Positions 16,870 to 24,931 of a stretch of DNA of 39,185 nucleotides are shown here, piece after piece. Position numbers and translations under genes: made by a program. The number at the start of each line of letters is the position of its first letter. Position 1 is the first letter of the stretch. The notes beneath the pieces were generated by a model that had not been told where the DNA came from, did not search any database, and saw nothing but the letters and a program-made list of their open reading frames with translations. Origin of the DNA: Phycisphaerae bacterium (GTDB taxonomy: Bacteria; Planctomycetota; Phycisphaerae; UBA1845); assembly GCA_029260235.1 (NCBI GenBank), contig JAJDDP010000185.1, forward strand, positions 1-39,185. The letters run 5' to 3'.

Positions 16870-16950
16870 GGGGCCACTTTCAGGCGGTTGAGTGCGGTTT
16901 CGGGCAGCACGTGACAACCGAATCGCCAACCAGCCGCCAGGTTTTCAGAC
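16870..16950 (-). repeat. Diverged dispersed repeat, copy 1 (WRFGCHVLPET)
   Basis: Read on the minus strand this encodes AGWRFGCHVLPETALNRLK. A diverged copy lies at 18235-18305 in the same orientation. The conserved core on the plus strand is TTTCAGGC...CGGTTTC(g/a)GGCAG...CGTGACA. I do not recognise the parent element; it may be the 3' end of a decayed transposase or a repeat family of this genome. Confidence 0.45.
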
Positions 16951-17027
16951 CGGCTTCGTAGGGTAAGGTGGTTCTCATCGAGGCAATCACGCCCTAACGC
17001 CAAACTGAGAGAGATCGGCGTGCGCGC

Positions 17028-17395
17028 CTACCTCTGCCAGAAGCCGTGGTGGATACCGCCCTGGATGTAGATGGCAAAGGTGCCGTGGCCGGGGATTTCC
17101 ATCGGCGGGTGGGCCACCTGGCCACCTGGCCACCAGCCTCCACTGCCGCAGCGACGGCCGCCTCGATGTCGTCCACCAGCCAGTAGGGCCGCACCACCGG
17201 CTCCTCCGACTCGTGCATGGGCGCTCGCACCCCCACGAGCCCGCCACCTAACATCGTGGCCGTCCGCGCGTTACCGAGCCCGGCGTCTGGCCCGCCAAAC
17301 TGCAACCCATTCGTTGCGGCGTAGGCGGCGCAAACCGTGTCAACGTCCTGGGTCACGATTTCGAGATAGTGAATCTGTGTAGCTCTTTCATCCAA
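17028..17395 (-). pseudogene. VOC-family (glyoxalase-like) protein, broken by an 8-bp duplication
   Basis: It starts at ATG 17395. The product reads as a VOC domain: IHYLEIVTQDVDTVCAAYAA, GLQFGGPDAGLGNARTATMLGG, VRPYWLVDDIEAAVAAAVEAGGQVA, then changes frame and runs on to 16994 (133 aa). At 17111-17134 the unit (t/g)GGCCACC occurs three times in tandem. Removing one copy restores the frame and gives the expected family ending, HPPMEIPGHGTFAIYIQGGI then HHGFWQR, with a stop at 17028. Without the insertion the protein would be about 120 aa, a normal single-VOC length. VOC proteins bind metals and small substrates; the substrate here is unknown. Confidence 0.8.
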
Positions 17396-17593
17396 CGTTT
17401 TAGGTTTGATTCGTCCACGCGAAGGGCTCTCAAGCCAATGGCTATTCTACTCGCTCCGAATCCCATTGTCGCCATGGATCGGCGTGTCGCGGGCGGTGTC
17501 ATCAATGCGAAGCAGGTCGGATCGCCCAGTACGCTGACCCCGATGGTTTGGTGATTTCAATCGGCGAAGAAGAGCATGGAGGTTGAGGTGCGG

Positions 17594-18044
17594 TCAATCC
17601 TGAAGATGGTCTATGTCATTAACGAAAACATTCCCCGATTGCCAATGGTAGAGCCAACCGACGGTTGGGATGTTGCTCACGACCGTGGGTGGATTTGCAT
17701 TTGCGGCTCCTGAACCCGTCGCGCCCTTGTTGGGTCCAACCGGGCATGGCGGAATCTGACGCAGGTAGGGGCCGTTTTTGTACACCGCAGTCTTGTTGTT
17801 CGACATCGCACCGGTGTCGCTAGTGTACATCCTGATCGCGTGAAGAGCCGTCGGGGGGGGAACCATCGTGCTCAATCGCATAGAGATCGATGGCCGTGCG
17901 AAGCGCTCGAAGATCGGCCTTTAATACCGACTCTCGCGCCCCGGCTACCGCGTTGGACATCCGGGGGACCGCGATCGCGGCAATGATGCCGATAATCACG
18001 ATCACAACCACGAGTTCGACAAGTGAGAAGCCGTGTGAGCGCAT
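17594..18044 (-). pseudogene. GspG-like type II pseudopilin, frameshifted in a C8 run
   Basis: It starts at ATG 18044 (MRSHGFSLVELVVVIVIIGI), a type IV prepilin leader cut after Gly with Phe+1 and Glu+5. The N-terminal helix and the YAIEHDGSPP segment are typical of planctomycete GspG/PulG-like proteins. A run of eight C's (G8 at 17853-17860 on the plus strand) shifts the frame to an early stop at 17820. With seven C's the protein continues TALHAIRMYTSDTGAMSNNK, GPYLRQIPPCPVGPNKGATG and GWLYHWQSGNVFVNDI, to a stop at 17594, the normal length of about 150 aa. Pseudopilins build the piston of type II secretion or similar envelope systems. The change could be a mutation, a phase-variable tract or a sequencing error. 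Confidence 0.85.
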
Positions 18045-18234
18045 AGGATAACTATCGACGCCTCGGCGACGGATGTTTGGATTCTGCGCAGCTCCTCAAG
18101 AATGGGAATGCGGTCTTGCAGCCGATGCCGGGCCGCTCAAGAGTCCCCAAATACGCGACGGTACCTCGATCTCAAAGCCCAATAATATCAACCTCAATGG
18201 GTGCGTCTTGCAGGTACCCCCAAGCCTCTCCACA

Positions 18235-18305
18235 GAGTCATTTCAGGCAACTGGCAACGGTTTCAGGCAGTGCGTGACAGTCGAACCGCCAGCTAACCAC
18301 CAGAA
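18235..18305 (-). repeat. Diverged dispersed repeat, copy 2 (WRFDCHALPET)
   Basis: The minus strand encodes VVSWRFDCHALPETVASCLK and then a stop. Aligned with copy 1 at 16870-16950, roughly three quarters of the positions agree over about 65 bp. Its host protein is not recognised. Confidence 0.45.
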
Positions 18306-18660
18306 TTCCAGGCGCCTTTGACTCTCGGCTTGATGGCCTCGACCTCACCCATGAAGCATCCCGGCTTTCGTCGGTCCGCATGATTCTGATAGGATTTTGG
18401 CGAGCACCTCTTTCGAGGAGAGCGAGAGAGTCGGCGGTCCGAGCTGTCGGCTCATCTTCTTTGCGCGGAGGAGGAAAGCACGTCGAGTCGTTCAACTCCT
18501 GTGGCCGTTTTGATCTGCATTCTGATCCACCAGAAAACGACAGAGTAAACGCCATTTCGCAGCCTAAGTGATGCAATGATGCTTAGATTCAATCGCCAAA
18601 CGTCACCCCGCATGGCCATGTCGCCGTCGACTAGACGTCGGAGCGTGGAGTATGAAAACA
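18306..18660. other. Non-coding or decayed stretch
   Basis: Reading frames here lack ribosome sites and domain signatures on both strands. I see no RNA gene. It probably belongs to the same decayed segment as the flanking repeats. Confidence 0.35.
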
Positions 18661-18880
18661 AGAAGGACTCACGCCAAGTGGTGGCGTAAGTCCTTACCAG
18701 GCAACGTTTTAGATAATCAGGGCGAAAGGATTAGAACCTTCGACCTCTTGACCCCCAGGCGAACAACTGCCTAACATCTGATCACCAGCCCGGCAAGGCT
18801 TTACGTTGATTCATCACGTGATTCCGGGTTCAGTTAGAGCAAGATAGGTCCAGATGGGATTAGGTTGCGCCGCCGATGCC
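18661..18880 (-). repeat. tRNA-Pro 3'-end attachment-like repeat, degenerate copy 1
   Basis: It begins with the hairpin AAGGACTCACGCCA / TGGCGTAAGTCCTT (18663-18695). On the minus strand a decayed tRNA-Pro 3' half follows (18716-18762: anticodon loop CTGGGGG-like, TCAAGAGG, T-arm with several mutations), then element-side sequence ending in GGTTGCGCC. The same order recurs at 27099-27310. The T-arm and acceptor are mutated, so this is an older scar that cannot yield a tRNA. Confidence 0.65.
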
Positions 18881-19119
18881 AGCCTCTGGCCCTCTCTCGA
18901 AGGAAGACTCGCCGCACTCTGAGCCAACTCCACTCATGGGAATAGGGACCGCGAGTCAGATGAGGATTGGGCCATCGGCGCGCCAAGACTTCAAGTTCAT
19001 TCCGAGCCATTCGGGGCGATCAGCCAGAATGTTCCTAATCAGGGAAAAAAGGAAGCGAAGCACGCACACTTGACGGTCTTCCGGAGCGGTAGATCCGCCG
19101 CGAGGGGATTGAAGAGAGT

Positions 19120-19401
19120 CGACAGAGGCAATGCCGTAAGTGCTTTGTCGGCAAGGAGTACGAAGTAAACAGGAGGGACAGGATCTTCAGGGACGACTAT
19201 ATAGAACCGGGAAGCCCATGGAAGAACGGTGATATCGAGTCCTTCAACGGCAAGCTGCGCGATGAGTTGCTCAATAGCGAGATCTTCTACACGTTGACGG
19301 AGGTCAAGGTCTTGGTCGAGCGTTGGCGACGGGAATTCAATTCGGTCAGGCCCCATGGCTCTCTGGGGACAGGGCACCGGACCCGGACCCGATGGAGATA
19401 G
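19120..19401 (+). pseudogene. IS3-family transposase OrfB remnant
   Basis: The plus frame reads [59 protein letters not shown]. This covers the last part of the IS3 DDE integrase domain, including the third catalytic Glu (in NGDIESFNG). After SLG the frame changes ([10 protein letters not shown] and stop); the next frame continues [14 protein letters not shown], the usual Pro-rich tail, so there is a frameshift too. The first two catalytic Asp residues and OrfA are missing. No terminal inverted repeats were identified. Confidence 0.75.
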
Positions 19402-19677
19402 CGAAGCCCGCATGCTCAGCTCCGCTCGTTCCACTCGCTACGATACACCCGCCGGTTGGTACTACTGATGCGGAAGGACTAACATAAACATTGGCACAAC
19501 GTTCGAGGGCAGGTCACTCTTTTGAATCCACGGATGGTGGCGGCCCGTGAATTCCAGATCAAACCGGTGAACGCCCAAGGCAGCAATCAAAACACCATGA
19601 GGGACTAACGAGGCTGGCAAACACGACGCTCGGTTCTAGAGCCGGCATGCGGTAGGATGATGATCAGGAGTTCGGTA

Positions 19678-20844
19678 ATGGAGAATCCCAAACCAATCGG
19701 CTACAGCGCGACGATGGCCGCGGTGTCGCACATTCACCGGGCCGCCATCGTGATCGACGGGCACAACGATCTGCCCTGGCAAATACGCTCGCTGGCCAGT
19801 TCTTCGTTCGACAACATGGACATCGCTCTGCCGCAGGACAAGCTGCAGACCGACATACCGCGGCTTCTCCAGGGTGGTCTTGGAGGGCAATTCTGGGTCG
19901 TGTACGTTCCGCCCGAAACGGCGCACTCCGGGACGGCTACCGATATGGCGCTGGAGCAGTTCGACCTGATACATCGTATGGTGAAGCGCTACCCCGCGGT
20001 GTTCGAGCTGGCCTACACTGCCCAAGACGTCGTCCGCATTCACAAGGATGGAAAAATCGCCTCGTTGATCGGCATCGAGGGCGGGCACACAATTGAGAAT
20101 TCCTTGGATACCCTGGCCAGATTCTACGATCTTGGCGCCCGGTACATGGGGCTGACCCACTCGGAAACCATCGACTGGGCCGATTCAGCCACCGACCAAG
20201 CGCGCAGCGGCGGGCTATCGACGTTCGGTGAGCAGGTGGTCCTAGAGATGAACCGTCTGGGCATGCTTGTGGATTTAGCTCACGTCTCTACGGAGACCAT
20301 GCACGACGCCCTGCAGGTGAGCGAGGCCCCGGTGATCTTCTCTCATTCGTCAGCCTACGCCATTGCCGAGCACGACCGCAACGTGCCCGACGATGTGCTT
20401 CGAATGGTCGCCAAGAACGGCGGCGTTGTGATGGTCAACTTCTTCTCCGGCTTCATTCATCCGGAGGGTGCCCAACTCCTGACGAACTGCTTTCAGGAGG
20501 AGCGCAGGCTCAAGGCTGAGCATCCCGACGAACAGGAGTTCGAGCGGGCGCGGAAGCAGTGGAAGGAGGCCCACCCCATCCCGCACGGAAATGTCGGCAC
20601 GTTGGTGGACCACATCGATCACATCGTCCTCGTCGCCGGCATCGACCACGTCGGCTTGGGGTCGGATTACGACGGGGCGGGCACCATGCCGGCACAGCTC
20701 GAAGATGTATCCGGGTATCCGTACATCACACAGGAGCTGCTAGAGCGTGGCTACTTCGAGCGGGACATCCACAAGATCCTGGGTGGCAACCTGCTGCGCG
20801 CCCTCCGTCAGGCCGAGCAGGTGTCTGGCAAATCGGGAGACTAG
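19678..20844 (+). CDS. Membrane-dipeptidase-type zinc peptidase (M19)
   Basis: 388 aa from ATG 19678, seven bases after CAGGAG; an upstream in-frame ATG at 19657 lacks a site. The whole protein is an M19 TIM-barrel: the HxD metal pair in VIDGHNDLPW, the bridging Glu in IGIEGGHTIENS, metal His residues in MLVDLAHVS and IFSHSSAYAI, and DHVGLGSDYDGAG near the end. These enzymes cleave dipeptides and tolerate a D-amino acid at the C-terminal position. No signal peptide is visible, so it is probably cytoplasmic. Its ability to release D-amino acids is notable given the DUF1611/racemase pair 1.4 kb downstream, though an opposite-strand gene lies between. Confidence 0.95.
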   Translation: MENPKPIGYSATMAAVSHIHRAAIVIDGHNDLPWQIRSLASSSFDNMDIALPQDKLQTDIPRLLQGGLGGQFWVVYVPPETAHSGTATDMALEQFDLIHRMVKRYPAVFELAYTAQDVVRIHKDGKIASLIGIEGGHTIENSLDTLARFYDLGARYMGLTHSETIDWADSATDQARSGGLSTFGEQVVLEMNRLGMLVDLAHVSTETMHDALQVSEAPVIFSHSSAYAIAEHDRNVPDDVLRMVAKNGGVVMVNFFSGFIHPEGAQLLTNCFQEERRLKAEHPDEQEFERARKQWKEAHPIPHGNVGTLVDHIDHIVLVAGIDHVGLGSDYDGAGTMPAQLEDVSGYPYITQELLERGYFERDIHKILGGNLLRALRQAEQVSGKSGD

Positions 20845-20849
20845 CCCCC

Positions 20850-21180
20850 ATGAGCAATTCCTCCACCGCAAGGCCTTGATCCGACAATCGGTAGATGTGA
20901 CCACAGTCCCAATCCCAGCTCGGTTCCGGGCAAATTGTCCAAAAGCACAGTCAGCCATGACTCGCGATGTCACGAGGACTTGGCGAATGACGGCGGCGGG
21001 ACGCCCGCACGCGACCTTCAGGTTGTGATCCCTACGCGCGGAATCGGCGTCTGTCCTTGTTCCAATGCTCTCACCGACTCACGTCAACGTGCGGATGGAC
21101 CAAGCGCGGCTCTTGCGTACGGCAGTTAGAGGCCGTACAAGGTTGTCGGATTCAGCAGTATTGTCGAGCCTAGCAAGGAG
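20850..21180. other. Intergenic stretch without recognised content
   Basis: About 330 bp after the dipeptidase gene. Open frames are short and lack ribosome sites. No repeat or RNA was recognised. Confidence 0.35.
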
Positions 21181-21188
21181 CGATGGAT

Positions 21189-21296
21189 ATGGGTGATAAG
21201 GGCAAGAAAGACAAAGGCAAGCAGGAAGTGCAGAAAAAGGCGAAGCTTAGCCCGAAGGACAAACGCAAAAAGAAGAAAGAAAAGAAGGGCAACTAG
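21189..21296 (+). CDS. Very small Lys-rich protein
   Basis: 35 aa (MGDKGKKDKGKQEVQKKAKL then a Lys-rich tail), about half lysine. AAGGAG lies nine bases before this ATG; an ATG two codons upstream is too close to the site. Short 'MGDKxKKDKxK' proteins occur widely in bacteria as uncharacterised conserved proteins, possibly binding nucleic acid because of charge. Its strong ribosome site and family-like start support a real gene. Confidence 0.65.
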   Translation: MGDKGKKDKGKQEVQKKAKLSPKDKRKKKKEKKGN

Positions 21297-21364
21297 ATGC
21301 CCCTTACCGACCGGTGGCTTTTGATCCGCCTCAGCGGCTTGCCGGATTGGCGACGGATGGGCGA

Positions 21365-21745
21365 TTACCCCCTCTTCTTCTCTCGAACGAGCGGCGACTC
21401 AGCCAAAGTGAAGACCACGATTTCTTCGCCTGTGGTGGTGCTGATGTCGTGATGTAGGCTCACCACCTTGACGCCGGCTACTTCCAGGATCATCGATTCC
21501 AGGACCGGTCGGGCCGTTTCGATCAACTGCATCCTCACTTGTTTGAGTAGACCCCTGCCCCTTTCGGTCGGTTGTGACTGGACGAGTTGCTGTTCGGCCG
21601 CGGTCAGCACGCCCTGGAGGCGGATCACGACGAGGTCGGTGATCAAGAAGGCATGGATGTCCTTCGGCCCCCGGCCCATGTACTCCTGTTGAAAATGCCT
21701 CATGCCGTCGCAAATGGCGGCCTCGATTTCGCCCGATGTTTTCAT
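21365..21745 (-). CDS. DUF2294 family protein
   Basis: 126 aa from ATG 21745, with AGGTGG just upstream. Family pattern: EIEAAICDGMRHFQQEYMGRGP, DIHAFLITDLVVIRLQGVLT, AEQQLVQSQPTERGRGLLKQVR, GVKVVSLHHDISTTTGEEIVVFTLA. DUF2294 proteins are small alpha/beta proteins with no proven role. A second, broken member lies at 24901-25344. The upstream region contains a strong inverted repeat (21841-21903) that would form a 5' leader hairpin in this mRNA. Confidence 0.85.
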   Translation of the reverse strand: MKTSGEIEAAICDGMRHFQQEYMGRGPKDIHAFLITDLVVIRLQGVLTAAEQQLVQSQPTERGRGLLKQVRMQLIETARPVLESMILEVAGVKVVSLHHDISTTTGEEIVVFTLAESPLVREKKRG

Positions 21746-21840
21746 AACCACCTCGAACTGTAAAAAGCCCTGAACCGCGCCCCAAATGGCCGATAACGGC
21801 CGTGGCGCCCCGCGACAACCGGGTCATCCATGCTGCTGGA

Positions 21841-21903
21841 GATCAACGAAAATGGCTCCCTGGCGCGGAAACTCAAGCAGGCGCCTAGCGTTTTCGTCCG
21901 ATC
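21841..21903 (-). promoter_or_regulatory. Structured leader hairpin upstream of DUF2294
   Basis: GATCAACGAAAA (from 21841) pairs with TTTTCGTCCGATC (to 21903), enclosing an inner pair GGCGC/GCGCC. A TATACT-like box lies just to the right (read on the minus strand). The structure would be at the start of a leader of about 150 nt on the DUF2294 mRNA. It matches no riboswitch class that I can name. Confidence 0.4.
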
Positions 21904-21977
21904 AATGTATAGTATACCTCTGAGGAGGGCCTTCGTGAAGCGTGCGGAGGCTCCCAAGACGACTCGAATACGAGTCA

Positions 21978-22160
21978 TCGGATGACTAGCTAAGGAGCAG
22001 CCCGGCTGTGCCGGGGGGCTCGTTAATCAGTAAGCCGACGTGATTGAACACCTTCTGGTGTTTGGCCACGTCGGCTTTTTTGTTGGCCGACGTGGGGTTA
22101 TTGCGCCGCCACGGACGAAGTTGATGGATGCGTCCGAGTTGAGCCGGGTGCGGCGCGTGG
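21978..22160 (+). repeat. Leader/terminator direct repeat, copy A
   Basis: It starts TCGGATGACT, then hairpin CCCGGC-TGT-GCCGGG, an intrinsic terminator, and the first codons of a DUF2294-like gene (ATGGATGCGTCCGAG...) that quickly lose similarity. Copy B is at 24753-24931. The copies flank the DUF1611/racemase pair. Confidence 0.7.
22032..22081 (+). terminator. Intrinsic terminator or attenuator in leader copy A
   Basis: AAGCCGACGTG (22032-22042) pairs with CACGTCGGCTT (22067-22077); an inner ACACC/GGTGT stem stacks on it, followed by T6. GCCGACGTGG recurs immediately downstream (22086-22095) and could pair with the same 3' arm, an alternative fold. Confidence 0.75.
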
Positions 22161-22255
22161 CCAAGACCGCCGAATCTCGTTCAGCAGCAGATGTCCAAAC
22201 GGCCTGACAAACAGAGGTTCTGTTGAGAAAACAGGACCGAGAGAGGATCGTGAAC

Positions 22256-23449
22256 ATGATTCGGAGCGCAGCTTCGTTGAGTTCAGTTCTAGGAGTGATG
22301 ACGGATATCAATGACCGCGATGCGGCGATATCCGTGCAGCTACCATCCAGCGACCAACAGGATCGAGTCGCTACCGCAGTGGTCTACTGCGAAGCCAATT
22401 TCGGTGCCGTCGATGGAAAGACGGCCAATGGGCTCGTTCGCCACTCCGAGTTGTACGACGTTCTCTCGGTCATCGACAGCGAGAAGGTCGGCCTCGATGC
22501 CGGCACCGTGCTAGGCGACGAGCCGAAAGGCATCCCCATCTGTCGCGACCTCGCCGACGCGCTAGCCCACGCCGGAACTGTACCCGATTACTTCATCTTC
22601 GGCGTGGCACCTGCGAGTGGCATGTTATCCACGGGCGAACGTGGCCTCGTGCTTGAGGCGATGGCTCTCGGGATGAACGTCGTCAACGGTCTCCATGAGT
22701 TCTTGAACGACGATCCGGAGTTTGCGGCGATGGCCGCGGCGAGCAACGTGAAGATCCTCGACGTTCGAAAGCCGCGCGCAAAGAAGGACCTGCGGCTGTT
22801 CAGCGATCGCATCGTTGAGGTCACCTGCCCGCGGATCGCTGTCCTGGGCACCGACTGCGCCATTGGCAAGCGCACTACCGCCACCATCCTTACTCAGGCG
22901 CTCAACGATTGCGGCGTGAAAGCCGTGTTGGTCGGGACAGGCCAGACAGGGTTGATCCAAGGAGCCCGCTACGGCGTCGCGCTCGACGCCGTTCCATCGC
23001 AGTTTTGTTCGGGTGAGTTGGAGGCCACTATCGTCGAAGCGTTTGAAGCCGAAACCCCCGACGTTATCGTCATTGAAGGACAAGGCGCACTGAGTCACCC
23101 CGCATTCTCGACTTCGAGCCTCATCATTCGGGGCAGCCGCCCCGATGGCGTCGTACTACAGCACGCACCGAAACGCACTCATCGTTGCGACTTCGCACAG
23201 ATGGCGATGCCGACGCCCGCCGCTGAAATCAAGCTCATCCAGACCTTCGCCGATACGAAGGTCATCGGACTCACGATCAACCACGAGAACATGTCCGACG
23301 TTGAGGTCGGCGTGGCCATCACGCGGTATGAGAACGAACTCGGCATCCCTGCTACCGATGCGCTAACCCGTCCACCTGAGCATCTGGTGGATATGGTCGT
23401 TGCGGCATTCCCGGTACTCGAAGAGAAGTTGACCGCAGGCGCGCTATGA
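22256..23449 (+). CDS. DUF1611 (DgcN-like) P-loop protein, probable D-amino-acid N-acyltransferase
   Basis: 397 aa from ATG 22256, nine bases after GAGAGG; the frame extends to a TTG at 22223. The N-terminal Rossmann-like half (TAVVYCEANFGAVDGKTANG, DSEKVGLDAGTVLGDEPKGI) and the C-terminal half with a P-loop (VLGTDCAIGKRTTATILTQA) and IEGQGALSHPAFS match DUF1611 fully. The characterised member DgcN N-acetylates D-glutamate in D-amino-acid catabolism. The stop overlaps the start of the racemase gene by 4 nt (ATGA), so the two are co-translated. This supports a joint role with D-amino acids; the exact substrate is unknown. Confidence 0.9.
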   Translation: MIRSAASLSSVLGVMTDINDRDAAISVQLPSSDQQDRVATAVVYCEANFGAVDGKTANGLVRHSELYDVLSVIDSEKVGLDAGTVLGDEPKGIPICRDLADALAHAGTVPDYFIFGVAPASGMLSTGERGLVLEAMALGMNVVNGLHEFLNDDPEFAAMAAASNVKILDVRKPRAKKDLRLFSDRIVEVTCPRIAVLGTDCAIGKRTTATILTQALNDCGVKAVLVGTGQTGLIQGARYGVALDAVPSQFCSGELEATIVEAFEAETPDVIVIEGQGALSHPAFSTSSLIIRGSRPDGVVLQHAPKRTHRCDFAQMAMPTPAAEIKLIQTFADTKVIGLTINHENMSDVEVGVAITRYENELGIPATDALTRPPEHLVDMVVAAFPVLEEKLTAGAL

Positions 23450-24519
23450 CCGCGCCGCGCGTCGAGATCGACCTCGATAAGATACACCACAACGCCGGCA
23501 CGCTGGTCGAGCGGCTGGCTATTCGTGGAATCTCCGTCACGGGCATCACGAAGGCGACCCTTGGCTCGCCCGAAATTGCCGGCACGCTACTCCGCGCTGG
23601 CGTGGCTTCGCTCGGCGACTCCCGAATCGAGAATATCGAAGCGATGCGTCGTGCGCGCGTACCGGCGTCGATGACACTCATCCGCTCGCCGATGATCAGC
23701 CAGGCAGAACGCGTAGTCACGCACGCCGACGTGAGCCTCAACACCGAACTCGACGTCATCAGCAGGCTATCGTCCGCCGCAAAGGAGGCGCGACGAACGC
23801 ACGGGGTCGTGCTCATGGTCGAGCTTGGCGACCTGCGTGAGGGTATTATGCCGTGCGACGTCGAGAACACCGTTCGTGAGACACTTCGCTTCCCGAACAT
23901 CGTACTCAAGGGCATCGGTACCAACCTCGCATGCCGTAGCGGTGTGTCTCCGGATGCCAAAAACATGGCCGAGCTGTCCGCGCTAGCCGATTCGATCGAG
24001 GCGACATTCGGCCCCATACTGAGCATCGTCTCGGGAGGCAACTCCGGCAATCTCCCGTGGGCGCTCAGCTGCGAAGATACAGGGCGTATCAACGATCTCC
24101 GCCTTGGGGAAGCGATCCTTCTCGGTCGCGAGACCCTTCATCGCCAACCGATCGACGGGCTGCACACCGACGCGATCACGCTGGTCGCCGAAGTGGTGGA
24201 GTCGAAGGCTAAGCCATCGCTGCCATGGGGCGAGATTGCACAAACCGCGTTCGGTGAGAACCCACCCGCCATAGACCGCGGCCGCATCACGCAGACGATT
24301 CTCGCCATCGGGCACCAGGACACTGATCCGTGCGGCCTCCACGCACCTACTGGAATCAAGATTCTTGGGGCCAGCAGCGACCATCTCATCGTAGACTCAG
24401 GTGGCAGCACCCTGTGCATGGGTGCCGAGATGACTTTCCAGCTCAACTACAGCGCGCTCGTCCGCGCCATGACATCACCGTTTGTCGCAAGAGTCATCAA
24501 ACGCCTAGTTCCCGTGTGA
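23446..24519 (+). CDS. PLP-dependent amino acid racemase, fold-type III (ornithine-racemase-like)
   Basis: 357 aa. The N-terminal alanine-racemase barrel is intact: PRVEIDLDKIHHNAGTLVER, the PLP lysine in GISVTGITKATLGSPEIA, GVASLGDSRIENIEAMRRA, and the phosphate-binding region SIVSGGNSGNLP. INDLRLGEAILLGRE also matches the alanine/ornithine racemase (Orr/YhfX-like) branch rather than Alr. It is cytoplasmic. Coupled by ATGA to the DUF1611 gene, it probably converts an L-amino acid to the D form (or back) for the acylating partner. Ornithine, alanine or glutamate are possible; residues alone do not decide. Confidence 0.9.
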   Translation: MTAPRVEIDLDKIHHNAGTLVERLAIRGISVTGITKATLGSPEIAGTLLRAGVASLGDSRIENIEAMRRARVPASMTLIRSPMISQAERVVTHADVSLNTELDVISRLSSAAKEARRTHGVVLMVELGDLREGIMPCDVENTVRETLRFPNIVLKGIGTNLACRSGVSPDAKNMAELSALADSIEATFGPILSIVSGGNSGNLPWALSCEDTGRINDLRLGEAILLGRETLHRQPIDGLHTDAITLVAEVVESKAKPSLPWGEIAQTAFGENPPAIDRGRITQTILAIGHQDTDPCGLHAPTGIKILGASSDHLIVDSGGSTLCMGAEMTFQLNYSALVRAMTSPFVARVIKRLVPV

Positions 24520-24623
24520 TGGGCGACATTGTACGAATCAACGCCGCCAGGGTCGCGAAGGCCGAAGTCCTCGCGGAAGACGGCGTGTTCCATGTGATTG
24601 ACCACGCAGCGATTTGGCTGTAG
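24519..24623 (+). pseudogene. C-terminal scrap of a fasciclin-domain protein
   Basis: The ATG overlaps the racemase stop (TGATG). The 34 residues MGDIVRINAARVAKAEVLAE then DGVFHVIDHAAIWL match the end of fasciclin domains (typically 'INxARVxxADIxASNGVIHVIDxVLLP'). The rest of the domain is missing. The overlap could make it translated, but the product would be unfolded; it is probably a recombination remnant. Confidence 0.5.
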
Positions 24624-24752
24624 CTGAACAGCCGACCACCGGGCAGGAAAACCGCATAATCGTAGGGAATCCGACCTGCCATGCCGTGCCGATGCAGTAT
24701 AATATAGTACGCAGGGTCGCCGTATGCTTTGAGGCGGTTCTGATCGACGTTT

Positions 24753-24931
24753 TCGGATGACTTGATGAAGCGCAACCCGGCCGTGCCGGGGGGCTCGTTG
24801 ACGAGTAAGCCGACGTGGTTGAGCACCTTTGGGTGTTTGACCGCGTTGGTTTTTTTGGGCTTCGCGCGACGAGGGCATTGCGGCCCCAGGGAATAACCTG
24901 ATGGATGGGTCCAATTCGAGCCAGGCGCAGC
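24753..24931 (+). repeat. Leader/terminator direct repeat, copy B
   Basis: Same order as copy A: TCGGATGACT, hairpin CCCGGC-CGT-GCCGGG, terminator-like stem with T7 (24807-24856) and start of a DUF2294-type gene. A TATAATAT box lies upstream at 24698. The terminator stem has changed sequence but AAGCCGACG and CGTTGGTTT still pair through two G-U wobbles. Confidence 0.7.
24807..24856 (+). terminator. Intrinsic terminator or attenuator in leader copy B
   Basis: AAGCCGACG (24807-24815) pairs with CGTTGGTTT ending in the T7 tract (24850-24856), with GCACC/GGTGT inside. It lies 45 bp before the DUF2294-like pseudogene. Confidence 0.6.

Noticed and set aside
19678..24519. One operon from dipeptidase to racemase
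   Set aside because: A minus-strand gene, a terminator and 1.4 kb separate them; only a functional link is proposed.
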